Of a stretch of 28,742 nucleotides of DNA, positions 21,721 to 28,725 are shown one piece after another. Position numbers and translations under genes: made by a program. Numbering within the stretch: the stretch's first letter is position 1; each line of letters starts with the position of its first letter. A model generated the notes under the pieces. The model did not search any database, was not told where the DNA came from, and was given only the letters and a program-made list of their open reading frames with translations. This DNA comes from a virus, in IMG/VR virus record IMGVR_UViG_3300022221_000021, positions 1 to 28,742 of that record; one strand, given 5' to 3'.

Positions 21721-22746
21721 ATGGCAGCCAAGCTACCTCGCGATTTGGTATCGAGCCCCACTCCTGCCGAGACAGATGTCTTCGTTTACGATGACGTCAG
21801 CGTTCCGAAGGGCCCCGGCGTCGAGACAGTGCGCCAGCTGACGACTGCGGAGCTTCGCACCATTCTTCTCAACGCCGCTGCGTCGCTGCCGAACACGCCC
21901 GCCGGCAACATCGCAGCCACCGACGCGCAGGCCGCGATCAACGAGCTGGATAGCGAGAAGGCAGGGGTTGCGCTCGCGAACATCTTCACCGCGCTGAACA
22001 CGTTCCCGGGTCTCCGCCTCAACCCTGCGACCGACACCGACATCCCGATCGACTTCACGGTCGCGCCGACGGGGTCCTTCAAATACATGTCCCGCTGGAA
22101 GGTCACGAGCACGATCTATGGTCGTCGCTACGCGACCGCGATCGGGTACGTCGAGACGATCAACGCACGCTGGACCGGCACCAACTGGGCCGCCGACAGC
22201 ACCGCGAGCGCGGCGGCGAAGTTCGCCTATGGGTTCGACGGCGCGTTCCGGGTCTCGCCGAAGGCCAACACGGCGGTCGCGTGGCTCGACACCGCGTGGG
22301 ACACGGATCGGAATCGGTCGGGCTCCATTGCCGAGTACGCAATTGGCGGTAGTACCGCGCATAACAGCGGCATTCTGACGCTAACAGAAACGATAAACCG
22401 AAGTGGCTACACTATCGCGTCAAATCTAGTTCAGGTTCCCGAGGCTGGAACCTATCGGATTCGTGCGCAGTCGCTTATCACACACACGAATGTTGCCGAT
22501 CCGGTAGACATGAAACTTGAACTTGCCATTGGCACCGCTAGACCGGGAACGGTTATAGGTACGGGTTATTGCAATCGGTACATAGCATCTTCGGCATGGG
22601 CCGACTCGGTTGGGATAGAACGTATCTACCAGATTACAACGCCTGCTGCGCAAAAGATTTTGGTTTACTTCAGCTCTGCGAACGCTGGCACATTGGCGAC
22701 TGTAGGCAGTACAGCAAACCATCTTTTGATCGAGCGTGTCCAGTGA
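21721..22746 (+). CDS. Tail fibre protein with divergent low-GC C-terminal domain
   Basis: The product is 341 residues, preceded by AGGGGG. The N-terminal 90 residues have phage-fibre features (TVRQLTTAELRTILLNAAAS, NIAATDAQAAINELDSEKAG). The middle (FKYMSRWKVTSTIYGRRYATA) may be a chaperone- or shaft-like part. The last 125 residues (LTLTETINRSGYTIASNLVQV to HLLIERVQ) look like a beta-sandwich head of the TNF/C1q type. The DNA encoding that head averages about 50% GC by hand count, against about 73% for the line at 22201-22260, which suggests exchange of the receptor-binding end. No separate fibre-assembly gene is evident. Confidence 0.8.
   Translation: MAAKLPRDLVSSPTPAETDVFVYDDVSVPKGPGVETVRQLTTAELRTILLNAAASLPNTPAGNIAATDAQAAINELDSEKAGVALANIFTALNTFPGLRLNPATDTDIPIDFTVAPTGSFKYMSRWKVTSTIYGRRYATAIGYVETINARWTGTNWAADSTASAAAKFAYGFDGAFRVSPKANTAVAWLDTAWDTDRNRSGSIAEYAIGGSTAHNSGILTLTETINRSGYTIASNLVQVPEAGTYRIRAQSLITHTNVADPVDMKLELAIGTARPGTVIGTGYCNRYIASSAWADSVGIERIYQITTPAAQKILVYFSSANAGTLATVGSTANHLLIERVQ
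22381..22740 (+). other. Low-GC block encoding the fibre C-terminus
   Basis: Counting six lines of 60 bases gives 180 G or C out of 360, or 50%. The line at 22201-22260 has 44 of 60. The change begins inside the gene near 22330-22380 and ends at the stop. Its sharp, domain-sized limits suggest horizontal exchange of the receptor-binding module. Confidence 0.7.
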
Positions 22747-22767
22747 CCCGTACCCCGAGGCGCTGCT

Positions 22768-23208
22768 GTGACTGACCCAGCCGAACTCGGGGTCGTCGGC
22801 CTTTCCCTCGTCGTGCTGTGGCAGCTGCTTGCGCCCGTGGTCAAACGTGCGGTCGAGCGTCGTCGTGATAGCGCCAGGCCCCCAGCAACCCAGGCGGTTC
22901 CGGCCGTGGGCCCCGAGCCGACGGGGCAGCACCCGACCGGGCAGCACCCCGCGGTGTCGGCGGACCAGCTCGCGGCGTTGCTCCGCGATCGCGAGGAGCG
23001 CGCCGAGATCATTCGCGCACTCCGCGACCTCGCCGCCGAGGCCGAGGCTCGACGCGAGGCGATTCGCGCGATCTCCGCCGAGCTTCGCGGTCAACAGCAG
23101 GCCCTCGGCGAAATCCTGCACCTAACGAAGACGCTCGTCGATCGAGTCGAGCGAATGGAATCAGCACGCGGGCGGAGCGCTCACCCGAGCCACGCGCCCG
23201 GGAGGTAG
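22768..23208 (+). CDS. Single-span membrane protein with coiled coil (holin- or spanin-like candidate)
   Basis: The product is 146 residues from GTG. Residues about 7-26 (LGVVGLSLVVLWQLLAPVV) form one membrane span, followed by a basic stretch (KRAVERRRD) that predicts a cytoplasmic C-terminal part. Residues 48-60 repeat PTGQHPTGQHP, from a 15-nt tandem repeat at 22919-22948. Residues 65-135 are a strong coiled coil (LLRDREERAEIIRALRDLA, ILHLTKTLVDRVERME). The position after the fibre genes and before other membrane proteins fits a lysis cassette. No holin family is recognised, so the function is inference. Confidence 0.65.
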   Translation: MTDPAELGVVGLSLVVLWQLLAPVVKRAVERRRDSARPPATQAVPAVGPEPTGQHPTGQHPAVSADQLAALLRDREERAEIIRALRDLAAEAEARREAIRAISAELRGQQQALGEILHLTKTLVDRVERMESARGRSAHPSHAPGR

Positions 23209-23210
23209 AG

Positions 23211-24071
23211 ATGGAAATAGATCCCGCAATCTGGCAACAAATCACGTTCTGGGCGCTCGTCGTGCTCGGAGCCTTCACCGCGGTTGTCCGTGTGCTCGAA
23301 GCGATCGTGCCGCGCCTCGAAGAGCAGGCGGCGCGCACTCCAGAGACGGGCGACGACGAGCGCGCAGCGTGGCTCCGACGACAGCTCGGATGGATGTCGG
23401 TCACCCTCGACACGGTGCAGATGCTCCTCCCCCGCATCAGCCTCGGACGCCCCGCACATCAGGGCACGAGCACATGGGACCACCTGCGCATGCGACGGGA
23501 GCGACGCGAGATCGAGGAAGGGTCTCGACGACCCCCGCCGCCTCCCCCGCCTCCCGACGCAGGCGGGATCATCATGCTGATGATCGTCGCTGTGTTGGCG
23601 TGGAGCTCGCAGGGCTGCACCCCGGCGTCGATTCGCGGCCAGGCCAAGGCTGCTCTGGCGACCGAGCGTGTGGTGAACTCGCTCAGCTCCGAGGCGCGTC
23701 GGGAATTTGAGCAGACCGAACGTCGCGCTATCGAGGCCGCCTGTGGCCAGGGAGCCCTCGAGAGGCCGGCAGCAGAGGCGGCGTGCTCCAGGGACCAGTA
23801 CGCGGCGGCAGTCGCCCCTGTGCGCCAGCAGTGGGCTCCGGTGTGGGAGGCGCACGACGGTCTGCGCTTCGCGCACCGCGCGTGGGTGCGGGCGCTCACG
23901 ACGATGCACGCCGCGGGAGGCTTCGACGCAGGCCTCGCGATTCCCCTGGCCGAAAACCTCGTGCGCGCCTATCGGTCGTTCGCAGCAGCGCTCCAAGCGG
24001 TCGGTCTGCGAATGCCACCCGTGCCGCCGATCTTGTCGGCGTTGGTCCAAGAGGAGGACGACAATGAGTGA
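23211..24071 (+). CDS. Two-hydrophobic-segment protein, possible membrane/lipoprotein fusion
   Basis: The product is 286 residues. Segment one is FWALVVLGAFTAVVRVLEAIV (about 11-31). A polar region follows, then eight prolines at about residues 107-114. Segment two, IIMLMIVAVLAWSSQGC, ends in C136 and resembles a lipoprotein signal. The remaining 150 residues are helical with two more cysteines (AACGQGALERPAAEAAC). ATG 23574, with AGGCGGG seven bases upstream, would produce a 165-residue protein starting MLMIVAVLAWSSQGC. The signal would be short and lacks basic residues, so acylation is uncertain. It could be one two-span protein or a spanin-like pair in one frame. Confidence 0.6.
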   Translation: MEIDPAIWQQITFWALVVLGAFTAVVRVLEAIVPRLEEQAARTPETGDDERAAWLRRQLGWMSVTLDTVQMLLPRISLGRPAHQGTSTWDHLRMRRERREIEEGSRRPPPPPPPPDAGGIIMLMIVAVLAWSSQGCTPASIRGQAKAALATERVVNSLSSEARREFEQTERRAIEAACGQGALERPAAEAACSRDQYAAAVAPVRQQWAPVWEAHDGLRFAHRAWVRALTTMHAAGGFDAGLAIPLAENLVRAYRSFAAALQAVGLRMPPVPPILSALVQEEDDNE

Positions 24072-24324
24072 GTCAAAAGAACTGTCGGCGTCGGACATTC
24101 TCGAGGGCGGAGGAGCCATCCTGGAGATCGCTGGGGGAATGCTGCCGGGCAAGTGGGGCGTGATTGCGCGCATTGTCGGCGCCGGAGCTCAAGCGGGCGC
24201 CGGTCTCCTCAACCAACAAAAGACCACGGCTGAGGTCATCGCGGAGCTCAAGGGCATCGCCCCGCACGGCGCCGACGAGGTGACCAAGAAGCACGACGAC
24301 TGGGCAGACGGCCTAGGCCGGTGA
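24064..24324 (+). CDS. Small protein with glycine-rich hydrophobic segment
   Basis: The product is 86 residues and overlaps the previous gene by 8 bases, with GAGGACGACA before the ATG. Residues about 13-50 are hydrophobic and glycine-rich (ILEGGGAILEIAGGMLPG, VIARIVGAGAQAGAGLL), with GxxxG-like spacing. The last 35 residues are charged (ELKGIAPHGADEVTKKHDDW). This could be a small membrane-interacting protein in the putative lysis region. No family is recognised. Confidence 0.65.
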   Translation: MSESKELSASDILEGGGAILEIAGGMLPGKWGVIARIVGAGAQAGAGLLNQQKTTAEVIAELKGIAPHGADEVTKKHDDWADGLGR

Positions 24325-24337
24325 AAGGGAGGCAGCT

Positions 24338-24733
24338 GTGAGCGGATTGTATGACAAAGGACGCCAGGGATTTCTGGACGGATCGATCGACTGGGACACG
24401 GACGACATCCGTGCTGTTCTCGTCGACACAGGGGTCTACACGGTGAACCTCGCGACGCACCAGTTTCACTCGGACCTCTCCGGCATCGTCGCGACGCTGG
24501 GTGCCGCGATGACGGGCATGACGGTGACCGACGGGGTGGCCGATGCGGCTGACATCGTGTTCACAGGCGTCTCGGGCGCGACCGTCGAAGCCGTCGTGCT
24601 CTACAAGTGGAGCGGCCTCAGCGCCACGTCCCGCCTCATCGCCTACATCGACACGGCGACCGGGCTCCCGGCGACGCCTTCAGGCGGTGACATCACCGTC
24701 ACCTGGAACGCGTCGGGCATCTTCAAACTGTAG
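24338..24733 (+). CDS. Duplicated phage structural-type protein, copy 1
   Basis: The product is 131 residues from GTG with AGGGAGG seven bases upstream. It reads YDKGRQGFLDGSIDWDTDDIR, VLVDTGVYTVNLATHQFHSDL and SRLIAYIDTATGLPATPSGGD, a pattern seen in hypothetical proteins of many tailed phages that contain FLDGSIDWDTDxIxxxLxD. The sequence looks beta-rich. The next gene is a clear paralogue. The function is unknown; its presence among late genes suggests a virion or virion-associated role. Confidence 0.8.
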   Translation: MSGLYDKGRQGFLDGSIDWDTDDIRAVLVDTGVYTVNLATHQFHSDLSGIVATLGAAMTGMTVTDGVADAADIVFTGVSGATVEAVVLYKWSGLSATSRLIAYIDTATGLPATPSGGDITVTWNASGIFKL

Positions 24734-24861
24734 CTGTGGCGAACGCTCTATACGCCAGTGGCCGCGAAGGGTTTCTGGACGGATCGATCAACTGGGAAAC
24801 CGGGGACATTCGCGCGGCGCTGATTGACACAGGGGTCTACACGGTGAACCTCGCGACGCAC
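24425..24861 (+). repeat. Direct repeats from tandem gene duplication
   Basis: A 36-bp exact match links 24425-24460 with 24826-24861. A second near-exact match covers TTTCTGGACGGATCGATC near 24370 and 24773, and a third covers the segment encoding SRLIAYIDTATGLP near 24631 and 25025. The offset is about 400 bases, the length of one gene. Confidence 0.9.
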
Positions 24862-25125
24862 AAATTCTATTCGGCCATCAGCGGGGTGCTCGGGACCTAC
24901 GCATCGCTGCGAGGCAAGACGGTCACCAATGGAAAGGCGGGCGCCTACAGCATTCATTTTACCTCGGTGACGGGCTCCGCGGGTGCGGTGGTCCTGGTGG
25001 ACTGGAAAGGGTCGTCTTCGACCTCGCGCCTCATCGCCTACATCGACACGGCTACCGGATTGCCTGCAAGCCCTTCCTCCCAAGACGTCAATGTCGGGTG
25101 GCCGACCCCCATCTTCACTCTCTGA
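24736..25125 (+). CDS. Duplicated phage structural-type protein, copy 2
   Basis: The product is 129 residues from GTG 24736, two bases after copy 1. It shares FLDGSI.WET.DIRAALIDTGVYTVNLATHKF and TSRLIAYIDTATGLPASPSS with copy 1, while the central region differs (GTYASLRGKTVTNGKAGAYS). The DNA keeps stretches of exact identity, so the duplication is recent or partly homogenised. Both copies have AGCT immediately before their GTG. Copy 2 has no clear Shine-Dalgarno and may be translated by coupling to copy 1. Confidence 0.8.
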   Translation: MANALYASGREGFLDGSINWETGDIRAALIDTGVYTVNLATHKFYSAISGVLGTYASLRGKTVTNGKAGAYSIHFTSVTGSAGAVVLVDWKGSSSTSRLIAYIDTATGLPASPSSQDVNVGWPTPIFTL

Positions 25126-25128
25126 GCC

Positions 25129-26355
25129 ATGGCCACGTTTGACCAAGACAGCTATCGACTCCGGAACGACAACGGGACGGACCTCACGGCGACATGGATT
25201 GCCGGCGTCAACGTCTCGGGTGGTACGGTTTCCGCGAATAGGGTTTTTCGCACACGCTTCTTGATCCAGGAGACCAGCGGCACCGGAGGAAGCCAAGGGT
25301 TCCGACTTCAATATCGATACAACTCCGGTGGCGGATATGGGGCCTGGACGAATTTGACGGAGACGTCCTCCGTGCTCCGGCTCTACAAGACGACGCACTA
25401 CACCGACGGGGACAACACCACACAGCAGCTCGGCGCGGGTACATTCATCACGCCCAACGGCGGGATGGATACCGATGGGGTCATCAGTGCAATCACGTTC
25501 GCGGGCAGCGATGAGGTAGAGCTCGAGTTCCTCTGGCAAGCGGTCGGGCTCGATTTCTCCACGGGTCACACAATCGAGTGGCGGGTGGCGAAAGCGGACG
25601 GCACCGCGCTCGACAGCTATACGAACACTCCGAGTGGCAGTCTTAGCAATTCGTCGCTTTCGCTTCTCCCCTCGAGCATTGCGTCGGGCGAGACGTTCTA
25701 CGCGCCAACCGTCGAGGCCGATGACGTCATTGCGCCCGCGTTCATCCCGTCGGCGGAGGTAGTCTACAGCCCGACGATCGATGCTGGCGCCACGATCTCG
25801 CCGACCTTCATTGCCTCGGAAGAGACGCACTACGCGCCGCAGGTCGACCAGGCGGTTACGGCCGGCTTCATCGCGAGCGAGGAAACGTTCTACACGCCGA
25901 CCATCACCTCTGGCGCCACGATCGCCCCCTCGTTCATCGCCAGCGAAGAGACGCACTACACGCCGCAGGTTGACCAAACGATCACCGCGGCGTTTCTGGC
26001 CAGCGCGGAGGCGTTCTACACCCCGTCCATCGGGCACCGCATCCACGTCTCAACGCGGATCGAGTCGGACGAGGCGTTCTACGTCCCTTCCATCGGGCTG
26101 ACGATCGCGCCAACGCGGATCGAGTCGGGCGAGACGTTCTGGGTGCCGACGGTCAGCGCGGACGGGTCGATCCACCCCGTCTTCATCGCGTCGGGCGAAG
26201 CGTTCTACCTGCCCACCGTGGGCGCCGGCGATGCGGGTCTTGTCGCCATCGAAGAGACTGGCTGCGCGCGCGCGTTTCTGCATGAGGCCCACGGCTCGCG
26301 ATCGTTCGTGGAGCAAGTTGGCGGCGCAACGGTGTTCAAGGAGGATGCGCGATGA
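25129..26355 (+). CDS. Virion-type protein with nine C-terminal 20-22-residue repeats
   Basis: The product is 408 residues. Residues 1-180 form a beta-rich domain (FDQDSYRLRNDNGTDLTATWI, FRTRFLIQETSGTGGSQGFRL, EVELEFLWQAV) common in phage structural proteins. Residues about 184-370 are nine repeats of the form (I)ASxExFYxPTVxxGxxIxPxF, for example IASEETFYTPTI and IESGETFWVPTV. The last 40 residues (CARAFLHEAHGSRSFVEQVG) differ. Such repeats may give an extended beta-structure for surface binding. The family is known among phage hypothetical proteins; its job here is not known. Confidence 0.75.
   Translation: MATFDQDSYRLRNDNGTDLTATWIAGVNVSGGTVSANRVFRTRFLIQETSGTGGSQGFRLQYRYNSGGGYGAWTNLTETSSVLRLYKTTHYTDGDNTTQQLGAGTFITPNGGMDTDGVISAITFAGSDEVELEFLWQAVGLDFSTGHTIEWRVAKADGTALDSYTNTPSGSLSNSSLSLLPSSIASGETFYAPTVEADDVIAPAFIPSAEVVYSPTIDAGATISPTFIASEETHYAPQVDQAVTAGFIASEETFYTPTITSGATIAPSFIASEETHYTPQVDQTITAAFLASAEAFYTPSIGHRIHVSTRIESDEAFYVPSIGLTIAPTRIESGETFWVPTVSADGSIHPVFIASGEAFYLPTVGAGDAGLVAIEETGCARAFLHEAHGSRSFVEQVGGATVFKEDAR
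25678..26238 (+). repeat. Coding tandem repeats (nine units of 60-66 bases)
   Basis: Nine imperfect units encode the repeat described for the enclosing gene. Units three and five (IASEETHYxPQVDQ) are closer to each other than to their neighbours, as are the units that follow them. That alternation suggests duplication of a two-unit block. The units lie in one frame with no spacers, so this is not a CRISPR array. Confidence 0.85.
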
Positions 26356-26735
26356 TCGAAGCACAGTTGCACGTGGGCGCGATCGGAGCCGCGATTGTGA
26401 TTCGAGTCCACGACCTCAACCCAGGGTCGCCGAAGACGCAGCCCTACCAGGCGTTCGACCTCTCGCCGTTCTTCTCAGGAGGGACGGTGGACATGCTCTT
26501 TCAGTCGCCGGCAGGCGTGTCGAAGTCGTTGACGGCTACCGCAGCGACGATCACGACCCTACCGGGGTACGTCGGCGACGGGACCGACGGCTATGCACAG
26601 GCGATCGTGCCGAACGCAGCCTTTCTTGATACGGACGGGCGCTGGCAGATCCAGCTCAAGGCCGTCGCTGGAGCGGAAACGATCTGGTTTCCAGTCGTCA
26701 CGAGACTCGTCTACGGGAACCTGGCGGCACCGTGA
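26352..26735 (+). CDS. Small beta-rich late protein, possibly baseplate/fibre-associated
   Basis: The product is 127 residues and overlaps both neighbours by 4 bases. The sequence (QLHVGAIGAAIVIRVHDLNPG, YQAFDLSPFFSGGTVDMLFQ, GRWQIQLKAVAGAETIWFPVV) has the alternating beta pattern and the order ATITTLPG...GRWQIQ seen in BppU-like N-terminal domains of phage baseplates. The resemblance is weak. No catalytic motif is visible. Its placement before the putative hydrolase may reflect a shared late accessory module. Confidence 0.6.
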   Translation: MIEAQLHVGAIGAAIVIRVHDLNPGSPKTQPYQAFDLSPFFSGGTVDMLFQSPAGVSKSLTATAATITTLPGYVGDGTDGYAQAIVPNAAFLDTDGRWQIQLKAVAGAETIWFPVVTRLVYGNLAAP

Positions 26736-27628
26736 CGCAGCACGACCTGGCCGTTGAAGCGCGCGGGACGCCCACCGGCCTCGCCCTCTACGTCCGACGC
26801 ATCACTCGGCGCCGTCACGGTGCGCCCGAGGCCTTCGCCCGAAGGTGCGCCGACCACGGGCTTCAGTGGATCGCGATCGGCGGTCCGTGGCAGGAGCGGG
26901 GCGATGACGGGCGAGTCCGGACGCGGCTCATCAACCCGATCGACGTCTGCCGCCGGTACATGGACGCCCTCGCCGAGGCCGGCGTCGAGCCGTGGGTGTG
27001 GGGCTACCCGTGGCTCGGCGAGGAGGAGGCCTTCGCCGACGCGATGGCATCATGCGCAGGCGACCACCGGAGGGCGATCCTCGATCCCGAGCTCGGCGCC
27101 AACCCCTCGAAGGCGCGGAGGGGCGACGGCAAGCTCGCCGCAGAGGCGGGCGCCCGCGAGCTCGTCGGGCTCATGGCCGACCGCTTCGATGCGTGCGGGC
27201 TCAGCACGTACGGGTCAGGAGTCAGGCTGAAATGGTTCCCGCTCTATGCCTACGCTCGAGCGCTAGTCGAACGCTTCGAGGGTAGGACGTTCATCGGGGG
27301 GCAGACCTACACGGTCGACGAGCAGGCGGTCGACCGTTCGACGGCCGACTTCGCTCGAGCCGCCGAGAGGGTCGCCGGCGAGGGCTGGCGCTCGAAGATC
27401 GAGGTCGTCCCCAACTTTGGGACGTACTCGAGGGTCGGCGGCAAGGTCCGCGCGAAGAGCGCCGAGGAGCTCCACTGGCATCTGAGCGGCTTCGTCGACG
27501 ACGGGGAGGAGATCCGGGCACTGATCGGGTGGGCGGAGAATTTCGTGGGCCGGGAGCAGTGGAAGGTGCTGGCGCGGTGGGCCGATTGGCTCCACCGGGG
27601 GGCGTGCACGCTGCCGGCGGTGGGCTAG
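26732..27628 (+). CDS. Putative TIM-barrel glycoside hydrolase, endolysin candidate
   Basis: The product is 298 residues from GTG. The sequence alternates strands and helices in a barrel pattern: PTGLALYVRRIT, HGLQWIAIGGPWQERG, MDALAEAGVEPWVWGYPWLGEEEA, HRRAILDPELGAN, FDACGLSTYGSG, RTFIGGQTYTVD, then KIEVVPNFGTYSR. The acidic residues in ILDPELG and the aromatic loop WVWGYPWLG are plausible active-site parts. It lies last in the rightward late genes after several membrane proteins, so it could be the cell-wall lysis enzyme; no other endolysin-like gene is seen here. No signal peptide is visible. The family is uncertain. Confidence 0.5.
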   Translation: MTQHDLAVEARGTPTGLALYVRRITRRRHGAPEAFARRCADHGLQWIAIGGPWQERGDDGRVRTRLINPIDVCRRYMDALAEAGVEPWVWGYPWLGEEEAFADAMASCAGDHRRAILDPELGANPSKARRGDGKLAAEAGARELVGLMADRFDACGLSTYGSGVRLKWFPLYAYARALVERFEGRTFIGGQTYTVDEQAVDRSTADFARAAERVAGEGWRSKIEVVPNFGTYSRVGGKVRAKSAEELHWHLSGFVDDGEEIRALIGWAENFVGREQWKVLARWADWLHRGACTLPAVG

Positions 27629-27912
27629 GGCTTCACGGTGCTCACGGTGCGACGGGCAAGTTCGACGGCGAGCTTACCCGCGCTCGCCGTCGCGTCGACC
27701 AGGTCGCTGCTGTCCCCACGTGCGGTGCTTCCAACCGTCTTTGTTGGGCCGTAGAAGACCGCAACAGCGTACGTCTCGCCACCAGGGCCTTTAGCCTTGG
27801 CCTCGTGCTCTATTTGGCCGGTAGTGCCGTTCGATATGGTGTAGGTGATGGTGGAACAGCCGCTGCCCGGCAGGACGGCGAGCATCACCAATGACATCCA
27901 AACGCTACGCAT
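27625..27912 (-). CDS. Small predicted lipoprotein (leftward)
   Basis: The product is 95 residues. The signal MRSVWMSLVMLAVLPGSGC gives a likely lipobox ending at C19 (GSGC), followed by Ser, which by the E. coli rule would favour outer-membrane targeting. The mature part (TYTISNGTTGQIEHEAKAKG, YAVAVFYGPTKTVG) is short and polar. AGGAGG lies eight to thirteen bases upstream of the ATG. The stop codon shares CTAG with the stop of the convergent hydrolase gene. It may act in envelope disruption or in modifying the host surface. No family is recognised. Confidence 0.75.
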   Translation of the reverse strand: MRSVWMSLVMLAVLPGSGCSTITYTISNGTTGQIEHEAKAKGPGGETYAVAVFYGPTKTVGSTARGDSSDLVDATASAGKLAVELARRTVSTVKP

Positions 27913-27929
27913 CGCGAATTCCTCCTAGG

Positions 27930-28514
27930 TCACTGCAAGACTGGCGTTAGAGCCGACGTCTCAACGCCGGCTTCTTCGAGGTCGGCGGCCAGCGCGCGGA
28001 GCCGGGCGATAACTCGACCCCTCTCCTCGTCACTCAGGTCGACCAGAGTGGTCTCAACGTATGCATCGGACAGCACCTGGGGCGAGACCAGCAGATCAAC
28101 AACGATTGAGTTGGCTACATCCACAACGTCAATGGGCTCTTGTTTCGGATCTGCGTCCGGTTCGGGAGCTGGATCTGGCTGATCCGACCCGACCTCCTTG
28201 CCGGGGAGGACGCTAGCTCCAAGAAGATCTCGTTCTGCGGTGAGGTAGGAAGAGATCGCTCGCGATATTGCGGATGAGTCGCTCGCAAGTATCACCGTCC
28301 AGTAGCAGCTTCTTCTGGGAGCCTCGGGAGGCACCTGGCCTCCTGTCAGCGCCTCGATTGCCGATGGGCGCAGGCACCTTACGTCTGCTGATGCCTTGGT
28401 TCCGTAGCCAGTGATCGTGAGCTGACGTCCGCCCGGTAAGGAGGTCCTAGCGTAGACACTGGCGCAGCCAGTCGACATTCCAGAAAGGAAAATGATGAAG
28501 ATGAGCGAACGCAT
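27930..28514 (-). CDS. Predicted lipoprotein, 194 residues (leftward)
   Basis: The signal MRSLIFIIFLSGMSTGC places a lipobox cysteine at residue 17, followed by Ala. The mature part contains YARTSLPGGRQLTITGYGTKA, an acidic linker (DPAPEPDADPKQEP) and a helical end (LSDEERGRVIARLRALAADLE). The Shine-Dalgarno is weak. Its reading is opposite to the late operon, and its base composition is visibly less GC-rich than that of the virion genes. Together with the neighbouring leftward lipoprotein it looks like an independently expressed accessory pair. The role is unknown; lysogenic conversion or superinfection exclusion is speculation. Confidence 0.75.
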   Translation of the reverse strand: MRSLIFIIFLSGMSTGCASVYARTSLPGGRQLTITGYGTKASADVRCLRPSAIEALTGGQVPPEAPRRSCYWTVILASDSSAISRAISSYLTAERDLLGASVLPGKEVGSDQPDPAPEPDADPKQEPIDVVDVANSIVVDLLVSPQVLSDAYVETTLVDLSDEERGRVIARLRALAADLEEAGVETSALTPVLQ

Positions 28515-28551
28515 TGGAGCTGGCTAGCGGACGGCACGACAACCCGTCAAC

Positions 28552-28565
28552 GCAACTTTTGTTGC
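28552..28565. other. Inverted repeat GCAAC-TTTT-GTTGC
   Basis: Five-base arms flank TTTT in the gap between the lipoprotein gene and the leftward reading frame ending at 28579. The stem is short and has no T-tract after it in either direction, so a terminator is not well supported. It could be an operator-like site upstream of the lipoprotein gene, 37 bases from its ATG. Confidence 0.3.
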
Positions 28566-28578
28566 ACTCCCCAAACGG

Positions 28579-28725
28579 CTACACCCTCGCCGCCTCGACG
28601 ACCGCGATCACCTGCCCCGTCTGACTGAGCCTCCAGACCCACCACTGCCCGCCGAGATGCTCGAGCTCCACCAGTCCGACCGCGTCCTCGAGGGTCGCGA
28701 CCTGCGGCCACCATGTCCATCGCAT
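28579..28725 (-). CDS. Short Trp-rich reading frame, possibly the C-terminus of a longer gene
   Basis: From ATG 28725 it would encode 48 residues, MRWTWWPQVATLEDAVGLVE continuing to QWWVWRLSQTGQVIAVVEAARV. It has five tryptophans in conserved-looking positions. The frame stays open to the right edge (28742), so the true start may be outside the window. No Shine-Dalgarno precedes the ATG. It may be a small phage protein of the next leftward transcript. It is not recognised. Confidence 0.4.
   Translation of the reverse strand: MRWTWWPQVATLEDAVGLVELEHLGGQWWVWRLSQTGQVIAVVEAARV

Noticed and set aside
22752-22760. TACCCCGAG before GTG 22768 as a fifth -30 element
   Set aside because: The ACCCC run is about 16 nt from the start codon, not at the shared position, and the flanking bases differ.
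24748-26046. 432-residue leftward repeat-containing reading frame
   Set aside because: Its repeats are the mirror of the forward FYxPTV repeats, and the forward frame has phage-type sequence and coupled starts.
25678-26238. CRISPR-like regular repeats
   Set aside because: The units are imperfect, contiguous and in frame with a protein repeat; there are no spacers and no cas genes.
28552-28565. GCAAC-TTTT-GTTGC as a transcription terminator
   Set aside because: The stem is only five bases and no T-run follows on either strand.
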